Assembly (NCBI GenBank): GCA_025449115.1
Contig: JAHLKC010000119.1
Coordinates: 1-64,000 of the forward strand
Length of the DNA: 64,000 bases
Origin: Chytridium lagenaria
Taxonomy: Eukaryota; Chytridiomycota; Chytridiomycetes; Chytridiales; Chytridiaceae
Reading direction: 5' to 3'
Made by a program: the position numbers and the translations under genes. A model generated the notes under the pieces. The model was not told the DNA's origin and did not search any database. It saw only the letters and a program-made list of their open reading frames with translations. Positions 39,579 to 50,448 of the stretch are shown in pieces. How positions within the stretch are numbered: position 1 is the stretch's first letter; each line of letters begins with the position of its first letter.

Positions 39579-42500
39579 ATGAACGATCATCAAAATTCGC
39601 TACTTTGTTACAACAACATCCCCCTCACCACCTCAACACTTCAGTCACAAAAACAAGCTTCTAAAATGAACTCTGTGTCTCCACGTCTCTCGAACGGTAA
39701 GCAGGATGAAGGGAACAACACCAAGTCTGCTCTTCAAAATCCTGCTCAGGCTTCAGCCGGATCATGGCAACTTCAAAACTGCAAATCGCGGAAGCGACAA
39801 CTCGGCAGTTAAAGTCCAAGAACGCGAAAGCTTTGGTCTCAACTGCTTTCTCCTTATTCAAAAAAACGCACCGTAAAGAAACCAATCGAAAACCCTTCGC
39901 ATCGTTATTCCGGTATATTGATCCAAGTCGGACCTCCTCTGGCTTTGCTATCCTCCAGCCGTTCTCTAAACACCGTCAGCTCCTCATTTCCCGAAATTCC
40001 CGCTGTTTCGGATTCACGGCTCGTTGGCAACCATATGGAGACCACCCAGACCGATGCCCCACCCTACTCTGTTCAAGCTGCACCTATCGCATCATCTGCA
40101 GGCTCTATGAATTCAGAATCACAAAGGAACGTTCCTGAAAATATGGATTCTACCCACCCATACTCCGGTATTATTGATGTTCAAGCTGGACCTATCGCAT
40201 CATCTGCAGGCTCTATGAATTCAGAATCGCAATTGAGCGTTCCTGAAAATATGGATTCTGCCCACCCATACTCTGGTATTATTGATGTTCAAGCTGGACC
40301 TATCGCATCATCTGCAGGCTCTATGAATTCAGAATCGCAATTGAGCGTTCCTGAAAATATGGATTCTACCCACCCATACTCCGGTATTATTGATGTTCAA
40401 GCTGGACCTATCGCATCATCTGCAGGCTCCATGAATTCAGAATCGCAATTGAGCGTTCCTGAAAATATGGATTTCGCTATTGCGTCCCTTGCCGAATTTG
40501 TGGTTGAGAACGGATTGCAGTCATTGGCTATCCCGTTGGGTGATGAAACAGTACGGAAATCGAAAAGAGCATTAGAAAAAACTAAAAGGGAAAAGAGAAC
40601 TCGGAAATCCCCGCCTAAAACAAAAACAAAAACACCTGTGAAGCTGCATCAGGATATTGGAACATCTTCCATGAACAATGCTGATAGTGAAACACTACTG
40701 ACGTTAATGTCTGGAACTTCATTCAATGGTTTGGATGTAATGAGCAATGATGTGGGAGAAATGCCGACGCTAGCCACGAAAGCCGATGTTGCAAAGCTTC
40801 CCCAACTCACTCCTATCGCACCTGGGCTTACGAGTAATGAAATAATGCCGTTGATATCCGGAATCCCTCTTGATGCTTCTATGAATGGAAATATTATGGG
40901 AGAAATGACGCCAAATCGGAGACAGCTCACGCAAGCTATTGAAAATTTCATGTCCTCTATTCCTATTGCACCTGAGTTTGCCTATAGTGAAGCTTTGCCG
41001 AAAATGGGACCGGGAAGTCCTTTCAATGGCTCTTTTTTAGAAATGAACACAGATGTCGGAGGAATGATGCCTACTCAAACGCAGCTTCAAGCTATTATCG
41101 GGAACTTCCACCCGTCTACACCTATCGTACCCACTTCGGCAGATTTATCCACTAATACAGCAAGTCCTTTTAACAGTGCCTTACTCTTATTTGATACGCC
41201 GCTAGAGCAAATGCCCTTATTCGACATGCCGCTAGATCAAATGCCCTTATTTGATACGCCGCAAGAGCAAGTGAAGTGGACACCAATGATCCCGATGACA
41301 TACCCGCTTCATCAAGAACAGCAAAAATATCGCAATTGGTGAGACACATCTTCAACAGTCGTCTGCCATTCCTCCAATAGGCTCAATGACGTCAGCTGGT
41401 CCGTCTCATCCGAGTTCGTTGCCTTCCGCGAATCAGGCATATACTCACAGTATTGATCAGAAGACGGGCACTGTTTTGCCAACTCAGGAGGATAAGTCGA
41501 GTGACCGTTTGAGACGTGAAATTCGTAGAGAACAATCTGTGTCAAGCCGTAAAGTGAATCACTTTGCACGTTCGAACCACTTCAGTCCTGCCTCAAGACC
41601 AATGTACTTTGGATTTAGCACCTGCATCGAGTGATGATTATTATTTTGCAAAGGAGCTGTGCCGAGATGATTTTAGCGGAAAATCTTTCATCAATATCTT
41701 AAAGGAGCGAATCGATATTGGTGCACTTTGGGAAATATGTAACCCCGAAAAAAGTTGTCTTATCCTCACCACTAGAGAATACGTAAGTTGCTATATTTGA
41801 CACCGGCGATGATCATTTTCTAACTATTGATTGCTTTGTAGGAGAATTATACTGAGGAAATATTTCCAAAGCACCTGGAAACACTGCAGTCTCTTGATGA
41901 TCGGTCTAAATCCAAAGAACTTTTAGAATTTGATGGTCGAATCAGAGACTATCTTACGAAATGCGATGCGTGCGGCCCTAAATCCATCCCTCCCCCCCTT
42001 CCCGAACCGTTGCTCCGGCAAATTTCCCGTAAAAAATCTACAACTTCAAAGACGAAGAAGAGAAAGAGTCCGTCACAGCCGAGTAATGAACCTATGGACA
42101 ACAGCTGCCCAGACAATCTTTTTCTTGAGTATATGGCTTATATTGAGAATCCACAAAAGAAAAAGCTACGGGATGAAAAATATGGACTTTGCCCGGACCC
42201 TTCGATATCAGATTTGATGACTGTCGCCGGATTTGAAAATGGAGCTCCACCTCCCCTTTATTCCAACATGTTGTTCCAAGGATCAATCTTGCCCCCGTCG
42301 TTGCCCATAGAATCCAACTCTTCAATGACACTACAGATCCAACCTAATCAAAACCCACATCCCCACGACCAGTACGGACATCCTTCCTCCCACTCCCACC
42401 CTTCAACCACTACGAGAGTGTTAACACGTCAATATCCTACGACCAACGTGGTCCACGGAATCTCGTCCCCTCTTCTCAATACGCCGCGAGCGTCCCGGGT

Positions 42501-42867
42501 TCAAAATGGTCTAAGTGATCCCCGTATATACACAGCCATGTCTGTTCCACAAAAACGGTGTCGGCTCCTCGACGTCTTTTTCATCAATGAACCAACCAAA
42601 TAGGCCTCAATCTCGCCTCACGTGGCTCTCGCAACGCCGGGCAGTAATTATGGTCTGTTTGATCCCAGCGTGTATGCAAATCGTCCCATCCAGCAAAATA
42701 TTGCTCTCTCCTCCCAATCGTTATCTCCCACAAATCACCTTCACTTCAACACATGGCAGGCAATTCCCTCAACCCCATTCTCGCCTACCACTTTATCCTA
42801 TGTTCAAACTCTTTACCCCGTTAACGCCGCCCCAACGGCAACTACAACCGGAATGAAGGTAGCGTAA
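39579..42867 (+). CDS. Ser/Pro-rich protein with nested tandem repeats
   Basis: No known family is recognised. ATG 39579 (MNDHQNSLLCYNNIPLTTST) opens a frame broken by one TAA (39810-39812) and then open to 41342. Four 36-residue repeats (VQAGPIASSAGSMNSESQLS...) run 40071-40467. A basic stretch, KSKRALEKTKREKRTRKSPP, follows, possibly a nuclear signal. Three degenerate 50-55-residue repeats come next (SFNGLDVMSNDVGEM, SMNGNIMGEMTPNRRQL, SFLEMNTDVGGMMPTQTQL), then three 11-residue repeats (LFDTPLEQMP). Further exons (about 41386-42603) contain DDYYFAKELCRDDFSGKSFI, an intron at about 41783-41841, a Lys/Arg/Ser-rich region and a Ser/Pro/Gln/Asn-rich tail ending at 42867. Frame changes near 41330, 41600, 42550 and 42605 are needed. 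The mixture of basic cluster and S/P/Q/N-rich tail resembles a transcription-associated factor; this is inference only. It might be two genes. Confidence 0.5.
40071..40467 (+). repeat. Four 108-bp tandem coding repeats
   Basis: Units begin at 40071, 40179, 40287 and 40395, exactly 108 bp (36 codons) apart. They are nearly identical at the nucleotide level, with first-copy variants (CAAAGGAAC for CAATTGAGC). The fourth copy diverges after about 75 bp. Such uniformity indicates recent expansion. Confidence 0.9.
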
Positions 42868-44098
42868 TGGTTCTGTAGATTTTATTGCTGATAATATCTT
42901 AAGCGCTCGTACTCGGAGTTTGTGCAGTACGATTATGACGTAGAAGTGACGATGAGGAAGAAGCAGAACAGAAATGGTTGAAATTTTATATTATTATTAT
43001 TTTTTTAAAAATCGATCCTTGCTTCCTTCATACTTACCCTCTAACAAAGACTGTTGACTAATTTATGAAAAAAATTGGGTGAGGTCTATGATTTTATACC
43101 GTAACATTTCATTCACATAAAAGTAAATTCATAATCTCAAATATTTTTAAGTAAAGTCTTGAAACAAAGATTTGGAAGTGCCATATTACTGTTGCGTATC
43201 CAGCACTGCCTACCCAAGAGCCCTGAAGAGTAACTGATGGCCAACCCGTATATTTTAGATAACGTAAAGGTTAATTACCTTATACATCAATTACCTTATA
43301 CGTCAAAAAACGTGGCTGCCAAAACTTGGTCTTAAAATTGAGTTCTTATCGTCCCGACTAAACGATGAGGGTAAGAACATTCTGTGGGCATTCACTCTAG
43401 TATGGTGTCTCTGCGAGGCTTGCGAGAATAAGGATGTCGGTGGTCGGTGGAATATATACCGTATAGATGACTTCTGGCCCCTCAAAGGGTCCCGCACTTA
43501 AGGGCTTTAGGCTTGTTTTAGGATTTAAGGCGGAAAAACCAAGACTTCTGGCACCCCTTCATTGTTATTACTGCTTAGTTCCTCTTCCGCAAACCCGCAG
43601 AACATATTGCCAGCGCCTGGAACATGCGCCACGAGGTGTCTCATCGTTTGGGAGCGGAGTTTGAACCATGTTTTCATCAACAAAAGACACAATTTGTTTA
43701 CAAAACAACGCGATTGCGTCTTTGTTTGCATACTAGTGTGCATTCCTCCGATAGTAGGCTGACAGGTGTCTTTACAGCATCAACCAACATATTTAATAGA
43801 TTTGTGTAATTTGTTTACGAAAACATTGAAAACGCGTCTTTGTTTTGCATAACATTCGTGCGTTTCTCCGACGTCAGGCTAACAGGTGTCTTAACTAAAC
43901 AACGACTCTATTTAAAAGACGCATCATTCCCCCTTTTTTGATTCACAAACATCCCTTTTTCCCTAACCCTTCTTGAGCTTTTGCACTCACCCCTCTCCCA
44001 CTTTAGGCCATCATCGACCCGTCCTAGTCTTTATTTTTGTTGATAGGTGAGCAACTCCTGTTGTTATATTGGTACTGATGGTTTGGTTAGCTTTCAAT
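42868..44098. other. Intergenic region with a 118-bp two-copy tandem repeat
   Basis: Mostly AT-rich with no recognised gene. At 43690 and 43808 two diverged copies begin with AATTTGTTTACrAAA and share GCGTCTTTGTTTGCAT, CnTTCCTCCGA or TTTCTCCGA, and AGGCTrACAGGTGTCTT. The array lies about 180 bp upstream of the mucin gene start and may be part of its promoter. Confidence 0.6.
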
Positions 44099-47000
44099 AT
44101 GAAGTTGGTTCTTGTTGCAAGCGCGTTGTTTGCAAGCCAGGCTGCATGGGTTCTTGCGCTCCCAGTTGCGCAGAGTGATTACAAGTATGCGACACCCATT
44201 TACTATCCTCCGTCGCCCAAATCTACCATTACAACCACTACAGGTAAGCACCTCCCACCTTAAAGATTCATCTCCAACTGTGCCCGTATCCTCATCATGC
44301 ATTTTCAATAGTGACCTCCATACTCTCTCCCACGGTTTTGGGCGAAACTGTTGAGCGTGGTACTTCTACTGCAAAGGGGTACTTTATGCCCACCACCTTG
44401 CCCGCAGAGTACTTCCCTCCAACCACTTTCGAGGCTCCTCTGGCTTCTCCCACGGTTCTTGGTGTCGAGGTTTCGGCCTCCACCACCACTACCGTCGTTC
44501 ACAAGTACTACACCACACCGGCACCTCTTACCACCCCCCTCGCCTCTCCGACAGTACTTGGCGTAGAAGTCTCGGCATCAACCACTACTACTATTCCTAA
44601 GATCTACGCTGCCCCTACTACTACTGAAGAACCTATCGCCTCTCCATCCGTCCTTGGTGTTGAGCAGACTTCCACTTCCACGCCTTGCGCTCATATTGCT
44701 ACCCCCCCTCCTCTTGTATACTCTTGGCCATCATCTTCACCCAACCCATCCAGTCCCAGGGCGAGCCCTACCGCTCTCGGAGAGACGGTTTTCCGAGGAT
44801 CGACCACCACCGAGGCGATTGCTACAGGTTTGTTTTTATCCAACCCTTTGATAGTCACGGACTTTTTACTGACAACCCTTAGATGTTGAGGCTTCGACCA
44901 CCATTGTTGAGGAGACGGCAACAGCAACGGCTGTTGATGTGACGCCCGAGGTTACATCCACTGCTGAAGCCACTACCGTCGTTGAGACCACCACCACCGC
45001 TGAGGAGACGGCTATTGCTACTGATGTCACGACCACCACCGAAGAGACTGCCACAGCTACTGAGGTCGTGACTACAGTTGAGGAGACTGCCACAGCTACA
45101 GATGTTGAGACCACTATTGAGGCTACTTCAAGTGCTGAAGAGACTGCGACTGCTACAGATATCATCGTTGAGCCTACCACCACTGCTGAAGAAGTTGTCA
45201 CATCAACTGCCGTCGACGTCACCGCTGAGCCCACCTCCACTTCTGAGGAAACCACAGCGGAAGAGATCCCTACGTCCACCGCCGTCGACGTCACTGCTGA
45301 GCCCACGGCCACTTCTGAGGAGACCACCGCCGAGGAGACTGCCACCTCTACCGCCGTCGATGTTACCGCTGAGCCCACCTCCACTTCTGAGGAAACCACA
45401 GCGGAAGAGATCCCCACGTCCACCGCTGTTGATGTCACTGCTGAGCCCACCTCCACTTCTGAGGACACTACCGTGGAAGAGACTGCCACCTCTACCGCCG
45501 TCGACGTTACCGCTGAGCCCACCTCCACTTCTGAGGAAACCACAGCGGAAGAGATCCCCACGTCTACCGCCATTGATGTTACTGCTGAGCCCACATCTAC
45601 TTCTGAGGAGACCACCGCTGAGGCCACTTCTACCGCCGACGAGGTTGTCACTGGGACCTTTATTGACACCACCGCCGAGCCCACTGAGGAGACCTCTACT
45701 ACCACATCTACTGACGCGACCACCCCTGTCTTCACACCTACAGCAACTCGTGTCACTAAGACAATTGAGGTTCCATACATCTACGCCTTGCCTAACCAGC
45801 CCAAGACAACTTCAACAACGTCTATTGGTAATTTGATTTCTTTCGGTTTATATCATTTTATGCTGTGCTTTACTTCCTTCTGTTCTAGCTGTACTAACTT
45901 ATGTTTATTTTGTAGTCGCGTTCCCCACTACTAGCCCCACCGCTCTCGGAGAAATTGAGACCCGTCCTGAGACTACCTCAACCACCTACCTTGAAGTCAC
46001 CTACGTGAAGACCACCTCATCTGAGCCGTCCTTCACCCCCACCCCAACACCCACTCCTACGGAGGAAGCCGCCACCACTTCAACTGTTGAGTCAACTTCT
46101 ACCCCATCCCTCCCATCCCCCAGCCCAACTGCTCTCGGTGAAACCATCATCCAAGACGCCAGCACCACATCTGTCCTCAGTATTCCCACCTATGTCGTCA
46201 AGACCACCACCACGGAAGAGTCCGTTCCTACCGTTTCTGGCGTGGAATCAGAGAACACCTCAACTGCGGCTTACTACGTGAAGCCCACCACCACCCCTGT
46301 GTACACTCCTACTCCCACCCCTACACCAAGCCCCACCGCTCTTGGAGAAACCGTTTCCCGTGCTGGCGAGACCACCTCAATGCTCAAGGCTTACTACGTG
46401 CCCACTACCCCAGTGTTCACCTCCCCTACTCTCAGGGCCTCACCGACAGCGTTGGGCGAGACCGTGGCAAGGAACCCCAGCTTGACTGTGACGGATGTGG
46501 AGGAGACTGGTGTTCCCGAGGTGACATCTACTGTGGTTGAGACTACTACTGTCCTTGAGACTACTGTTGTTGTGCCTGAGGTCACGTCTACAGTTGAGGT
46601 GCCGGCGGAGACCACAACGGCTGAAACCGCCGCGGAAACATCTACCGCTGCAGTGCCTGAGGAGACTACCACTGAGACCCCTGTGGAGACCACTACTGAG
46701 GTCCCCGTCGCTACCACCACCGTTGATATTCCTGAGGAGACCACCACCGCGGAGACCCCGGTGGAGACCACCACTGAGATCCCTGTGGAGACCACCACTG
46801 AGGACGTCCCCGTTGCTACCACCACCGTTGAGACCCCGGTGGAGACCACCACAGAGGACGTCCCCGTCGCTACCACCACCGTTGATGTTCCCGAGGAGAC
46901 CACCACCGCGGAGACCCCGGTGGAGACCACCACTGAGGACGTCCCCGTTGCTACCACCACCGTTGAGACCCCGGTGGAGACCACCACTGAGATCCCTGTG

Positions 47001-47381
47001 GAGACCACCACTGAGGACGTCCCCGTCGCTACCACCACCGCAGAGATTCCAGAAGTCACCACTACAGGCATTCCTGAAGAGACCTTTACCTTTGAATTCC
47101 CCACCGAGACCACCACCGAAGATGCTCCGGAGGAAACCTCTACTGTGGCTGAGACCACCACTGCTGAGGCCACCACGGCGGATGCCCCAGTTGAGACCAC
47201 CACCGCCGTTGAGACCACTACCTCCATCATTCCCACCCCCCCAACCCTCCCCACCCCAACCTCTACCTTCCTCAGCATTCCCTACCTTAAACCCACGCTT
47301 CCCACCCTCCTCACCACTACCACCGCGACCACCACCACGACCCGCACCACCACAACTTACACCTACAAACCCTACTTTTAA
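44099..47381 (+). CDS. Secreted Thr/Glu/Val-rich mucin-like protein
   Basis: A predicted secreted, heavily O-glycosylatable protein of about 1020 residues. ATG 44099 begins a signal peptide (MKLVLVASALFASQAAWVLA, then LPVAQ). Three introns with matching phase (44244-44311, 44828-44882, 45828-45915) give one uninterrupted reading frame, unlike many neighbours. Three zones follow. The first is Pro/Thr/Tyr-rich (to 44827) with repeated SPT(V/A)LG boxes. The second (44883-45780) is built of about 32-residue repeats containing STAVDVTAEPTSTSEETTAE. The third (45916-47381) has further SPTALGE boxes and then repeats of VPVATTTVETPVETTTE. The C-terminus (TTTTYTYKPYF) has no hydrophobic tail, so no GPI signal is evident. 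Cysteine is almost absent. Cell-wall or extracellular matrix location is inferred. Long open frames on the opposite strand are compositional shadows. Confidence 0.85.
45190..45640 (+). repeat. Coding tandem repeats in mucin-like gene, central zone
   Basis: Roughly six units of about 69-75 bp encode TSTAVDVTAEPTSTSEETTAEE and alternate between an EEIP and an EETA ending, giving a two-unit higher-order pattern. Synonymous differences (GCCGTCGAC, GCTGTTGAT, GCCATTGAT) show that selection acts on the protein. Confidence 0.75.
46660..47060 (+). repeat. Coding tandem repeats in mucin-like gene, distal zone
   Basis: Repeated 30-45-bp modules encode VPVATTTV, TPVETTTE, IPVETTTE and VPEETTTA in shuffled order, with long exact blocks such as GGTGGAGACCACCACTGAGG recurring. 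The arrangement is imperfectly periodic, typical of a frequently recombining glycoprotein array. Confidence 0.75.
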
Positions 47382-48216
47382 TATTCCTTTATAACGTTTT
47401 GTTTTCCAACCTCCTTCTTGATAATGTAGTTGCGAGATAACTGTATTTGTTGCTGCTTTATTGGGTCTGTCAAAGACCGTGGTCCATTGCGTTTATTTAT
47501 ATATGTGGCTTGATTTTTTGATAGTTTAAATATAACAATGTTGTGATTAAAATAAGTTTTAAATTCCTTTGTTTTTTCTTACAGGAATTGGACTGTATTA
47601 ATAAGTAGAAGGCCAACGAAAGTGTCTGCATCAGACCGCTAGGTTACTAGCCTAGAGGATCGACGCTGCTGGCCCTGTTCCGTGTAAAACCCGGCCCCAA
47701 AAGCACTTTCAGTGCCGATAACGGACCCACTATATTGCAAAGTAATTTAAAATCAACGAGTTAAAGTATAGCACGCGATCCACATTAATTTCGCTAAAAT
47801 CAACATCTTAAAGCCATTTCGTTGGCGTTCAGGCAATTCCCGCTTCAACAAAGTAAGATACATGAAAGAAAAAAGAAGAAAAAAGAAAAAAGAAAAGATT
47901 TGAAGCAAAGTGGGCATTATGGAACAAAAAGTGTTCTTGATAGTAATGTAAGGGAAAGGGATAGCATGGCATAACCATCAAACCAGAAAAGTTAAAGCAA
48001 AAAAGTTTTCAAAGCGAACGGAAGGAAAAGGGAAGAAGATATCTCCTTTCGAGTTTTGAATTTAACAACGGGCAGAAAACATAATGTTGGGGATTATATT
48101 CGTGAGGAGTGATGCTTCGCAAAAAAAGCAGAAGTGTTAATGAACAGGATGTGCGTATATAAAAGAACGGGAAAGAACGGGACAAAAAGAAAAGGTGGAC
48201 AGCCAGCAAAAGGGTT
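47382..48216. other. Intergenic region around a structured element
   Basis: Contains the 3' UTR of the mucin-like gene, a cluster of hairpins at 47611-47728 (listed separately) and an A-rich tract (47860-47900). No coding sequence is recognised. Confidence 0.5.
47611..47674 (-). other. tRNA-like fold (possible degenerate or armless tRNA)
   Basis: Read on the minus strand, GGCCAGC (47674-47668) pairs with GTTGGCC (47617-47611) as a 7-bp acceptor-like stem with one G-U pair. Inside lies a perfect 5-bp stem CTAGG/CCTAG with a 7-base loop CTAGTAA (47655-47639), which has the form of an anticodon loop with U33 and anticodon AGU (Thr). A further GTCTG/CAGAC hairpin (three-base loop) sits where a T arm would be. 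But the D-arm region is only about 12 bases and the T-loop consensus TTCRA is missing, so it is not a canonical tRNA. It could be a decayed tRNA, a tRNA-derived repeat or another structured RNA. The plus strand folds similarly but with an A-C mismatch in the outer stem. Confidence 0.3.
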
Positions 48217-48572
48217 TCATCCCATGATAAACCTCGGACTCCCGCTCCGTTTCCGCAGCACCTCTTCCTTTTCCGGCACAATATCCATCACTTGCATTGA
48301 CAGCTCATCCCACAGTCCTACAACGAGTCGCGGCGCCAATCCAGAGACAGTAGGTTCGACAGATTCTTGTGGAGAGGTTGGAACGACAACAACTTCAGCA
48401 GGTGATGGTGACGGACGACGGGGAAGACAGGGTTGAGCGCCGTGTTTCTGAATTGAAGGACGAGAAGAATCTGGTAGCCCATTCCTGTTATGCCAATGGA
48501 GAGAGCGAGGAGTACTTTGACCCAGAACATGCATTGACAGAAGGAAATACGGAGAGGGCGCTTGGAGGACAT
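48217..48572 (-). CDS. Small single-pass membrane protein
   Basis: ATG 48572 gives MSSKRPLRISFCQCMFWVKV followed by a hydrophobic helix (LLALSIGITGMGYQILLVLQ). After a frame change near 48450, an acidic C-terminal part reads SPAEVVVVPTSPQESVEPTV and LVVGLWDELSMQVMDIVPEK, ending RKRSGSPRFIMG with the stop at 48217-48219. Total about 118 residues with one membrane segment near the N-terminus. No family is recognised. The coherent downstream frame supports a real gene, but it is short and needs the frame change. Confidence 0.4.
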
Positions 48573-49244
48573 TGCTGTGGTTTGATGGTGCTGGTTGGTG
48601 CTGCTTGAGTTGTGGGTTGGTGTGGTTGAAAACGTTGCTCCGTGGTGGCGTTGTGGGTGATGGGTTGAACGGATAAGAGATAAGAAGATGATGTGACTTT
48701 TGAGATATGCCGAATCCAAGGGTTGTTTGCAGTATGCAGAAGATGCGACAGGAGACAGAAGAGTGGGTACGGTGTGCTGTTAGAGATGTCAAAGTGGACG
48801 TCAACGAGAGAGAGCTTTTAGGGTGCAAAGGAGACGAGATAATCCGTTGTAAATGGCTGACGAGAGACTGGCTGGCTGGCTGGCTAGTTGGTACTATACG
48901 GACGACGGAATAACAAGGATGCACGAAGGGCTTTTTAGTGTGTTTTTACTTTTGCTCTTTGACCAGAAATGCTTGGGCTGTCTGATTTTTGGATGACACG
49001 ACAAGGGGTTACCCAGTAGCCGAGTCCGGGATGTCCGAAGGTCCTCTCCCCAAACGCGAAAATAAAACACGCGAGAAAAAAGATAAAATAAAACGAATAA
49101 TATATTTATATATGCGTAAAAAGGTAAGTTAAACTTATTGCATAAAACAGTCTGCAAGAATGGAAAAAGAAGAAGAAAACATAACGAGAGAAATGAAAGA
49201 AAAAAAAAGGATATAAAAAGAAAAATACATAATAAAAAAGGGGA
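48573..49244. other. Intergenic region between minus-strand genes
   Basis: Contains GGCTGGCTGGCTGGC repeats at about 48869-48885 and A/T-rich sequence at 49060-49240. No supported gene is seen. Confidence 0.4.
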
Positions 49245-50424
49245 CTACGGTAACCCCAACACAATCTCAATAATCTTCTCAGCCGTCCACCCTCCGACCT
49301 CAGACGCATCAAGAGACCCGTCTAACCCAAACGCCCTCCCAATATCTCCTCTTAACATTTCAAAAGCAGAGTCAACCTGCCCCGTTGCATTCTCCCATCA
49401 TCATCCTCATCCTCATCGTTCTCAGAGGGTGACGATAAAGACGCCGCCATCCCAAGCTTCCTGGTATAGTCCCAAACGGATTCAACTCTCCCTCCAACTT
49501 TATCTTCCTCTCCTTCGACTTCCTCTCCCCTCCGTGTCGTCTTCCCTAAAACCTCTCGCCTCAGCCCCCATGACCAATCCTTCTAACCCTTACCCACTCT
49601 CCTAAAACCCCATCATCCCCGACAGCGAAAAGATACCGTTTCTTCACCTCTCCTGCAACCTTCATCTCCTTTATCACTCCCAACCCCTCCCCAGCAGCCC
49701 CCTCGTCAACCGTCAACTGAAACTTAAACTTCAAAATTTCGGTTCAACTAATACCCCTCTCGTCATAACCCCCCAACACCTCCCTCCCGCACACCACGTC
49801 CAACCCTCGAAAACATTACCAATTTTCGTCCAGCCGCCAACCCCTTTATCCTAAAACCCACACTCCTAGTTGTAGAAAAAATCCAACACATCCGGTTCAC
49901 TGACCACATCAACCCCATGAACCCTAACCCTCAGATGCTCAATAGCAGTCGGTAAACTCAACGTCACCAACGGCGAAAATTCTCTCAACCTCAACCTGAA
50001 TGGAAACTCCTCTTCATCCTCCCCATCCATCGAAAACGTCCATCCGACACTACCCTCGCCCCGTTCATATCAATCATCTCAAGTCTATCCCCTACAATAC
50101 CCTCATATATCTCCTTCAACATCCTCCTAACCCCTTCAATCTCTCTCATCAATTTCCCCCCCAACATTCTTCAAATCCTCTTTCACACCCTCAAAAAACT
50201 TATCCACAAACCCTTCTTCACTGACCCCCCCAACACCTCCATGCACCTCCGCATTTAAAGCCATGATGCGAACACGAGCCTCAAAGCCACAACCTTCCCC
50301 ACTCCCCAAACACCCCCGATTACACTCATTCCACCGTCCTGCCACCGCAAACATAACTCCATCAATCCTCATCAACGCGCTAGGGAGTCTAAACCACCAA
50401 AAATACCCTCACAGCTGCATCCAT
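49245..50424 (-). CDS. Unknown protein (about 390 residues)
   Basis: A minus-strand gene inferred by following coding character through several frame changes: MDAAVRVFLV at ATG 50424; FRLPSALMRIDGVMFAVAGR; EEGFVDKFFEGVKEDLKNV; LREFSPLVTLSLPTAIEHLR and VHGVDVVSEPDVLDFFYN; GFRIKGLAAGRKLVMFSRV; EILKFKFQLTVDEGAAGEGL; VIKEMKVAGEVKKRYLFAVG; WDYTRKLGMAASLSS with an acidic run; and WTAEKIIEIVLGLP with TAG at 49245-49247. The mixture of amphipathic strands and helices suggests a folded protein, but I cannot name the family. The start is only about 25 bp below the stop of the next minus-strand gene upstream. At least five frame changes make this a span rather than an exact CDS. Confidence 0.45.
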
Positions 50425-50448
50425 CCTCTACCAGCCATCGCGAAACCC

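Noticed and set aside
44866..47278. Long open frames (about 300 codons each) on the minus strand opposite the mucin-like gene
   Set aside because: They consist of repetitive Val/Ser text that is the reverse complement of Thr/Glu codons. No start context, introns or signal peptide support them, while the plus strand has a complete spliced gene.
47611..47674. Plus-strand tRNA-Ser(ACU) or hammerhead ribozyme at the structured element
   Set aside because: On the plus strand the outer stem has an A-C mismatch and loop position 38 is unusual for tRNA. The hammerhead core (CUGAUGA followed by GAAA in the right order on one strand) is not present.
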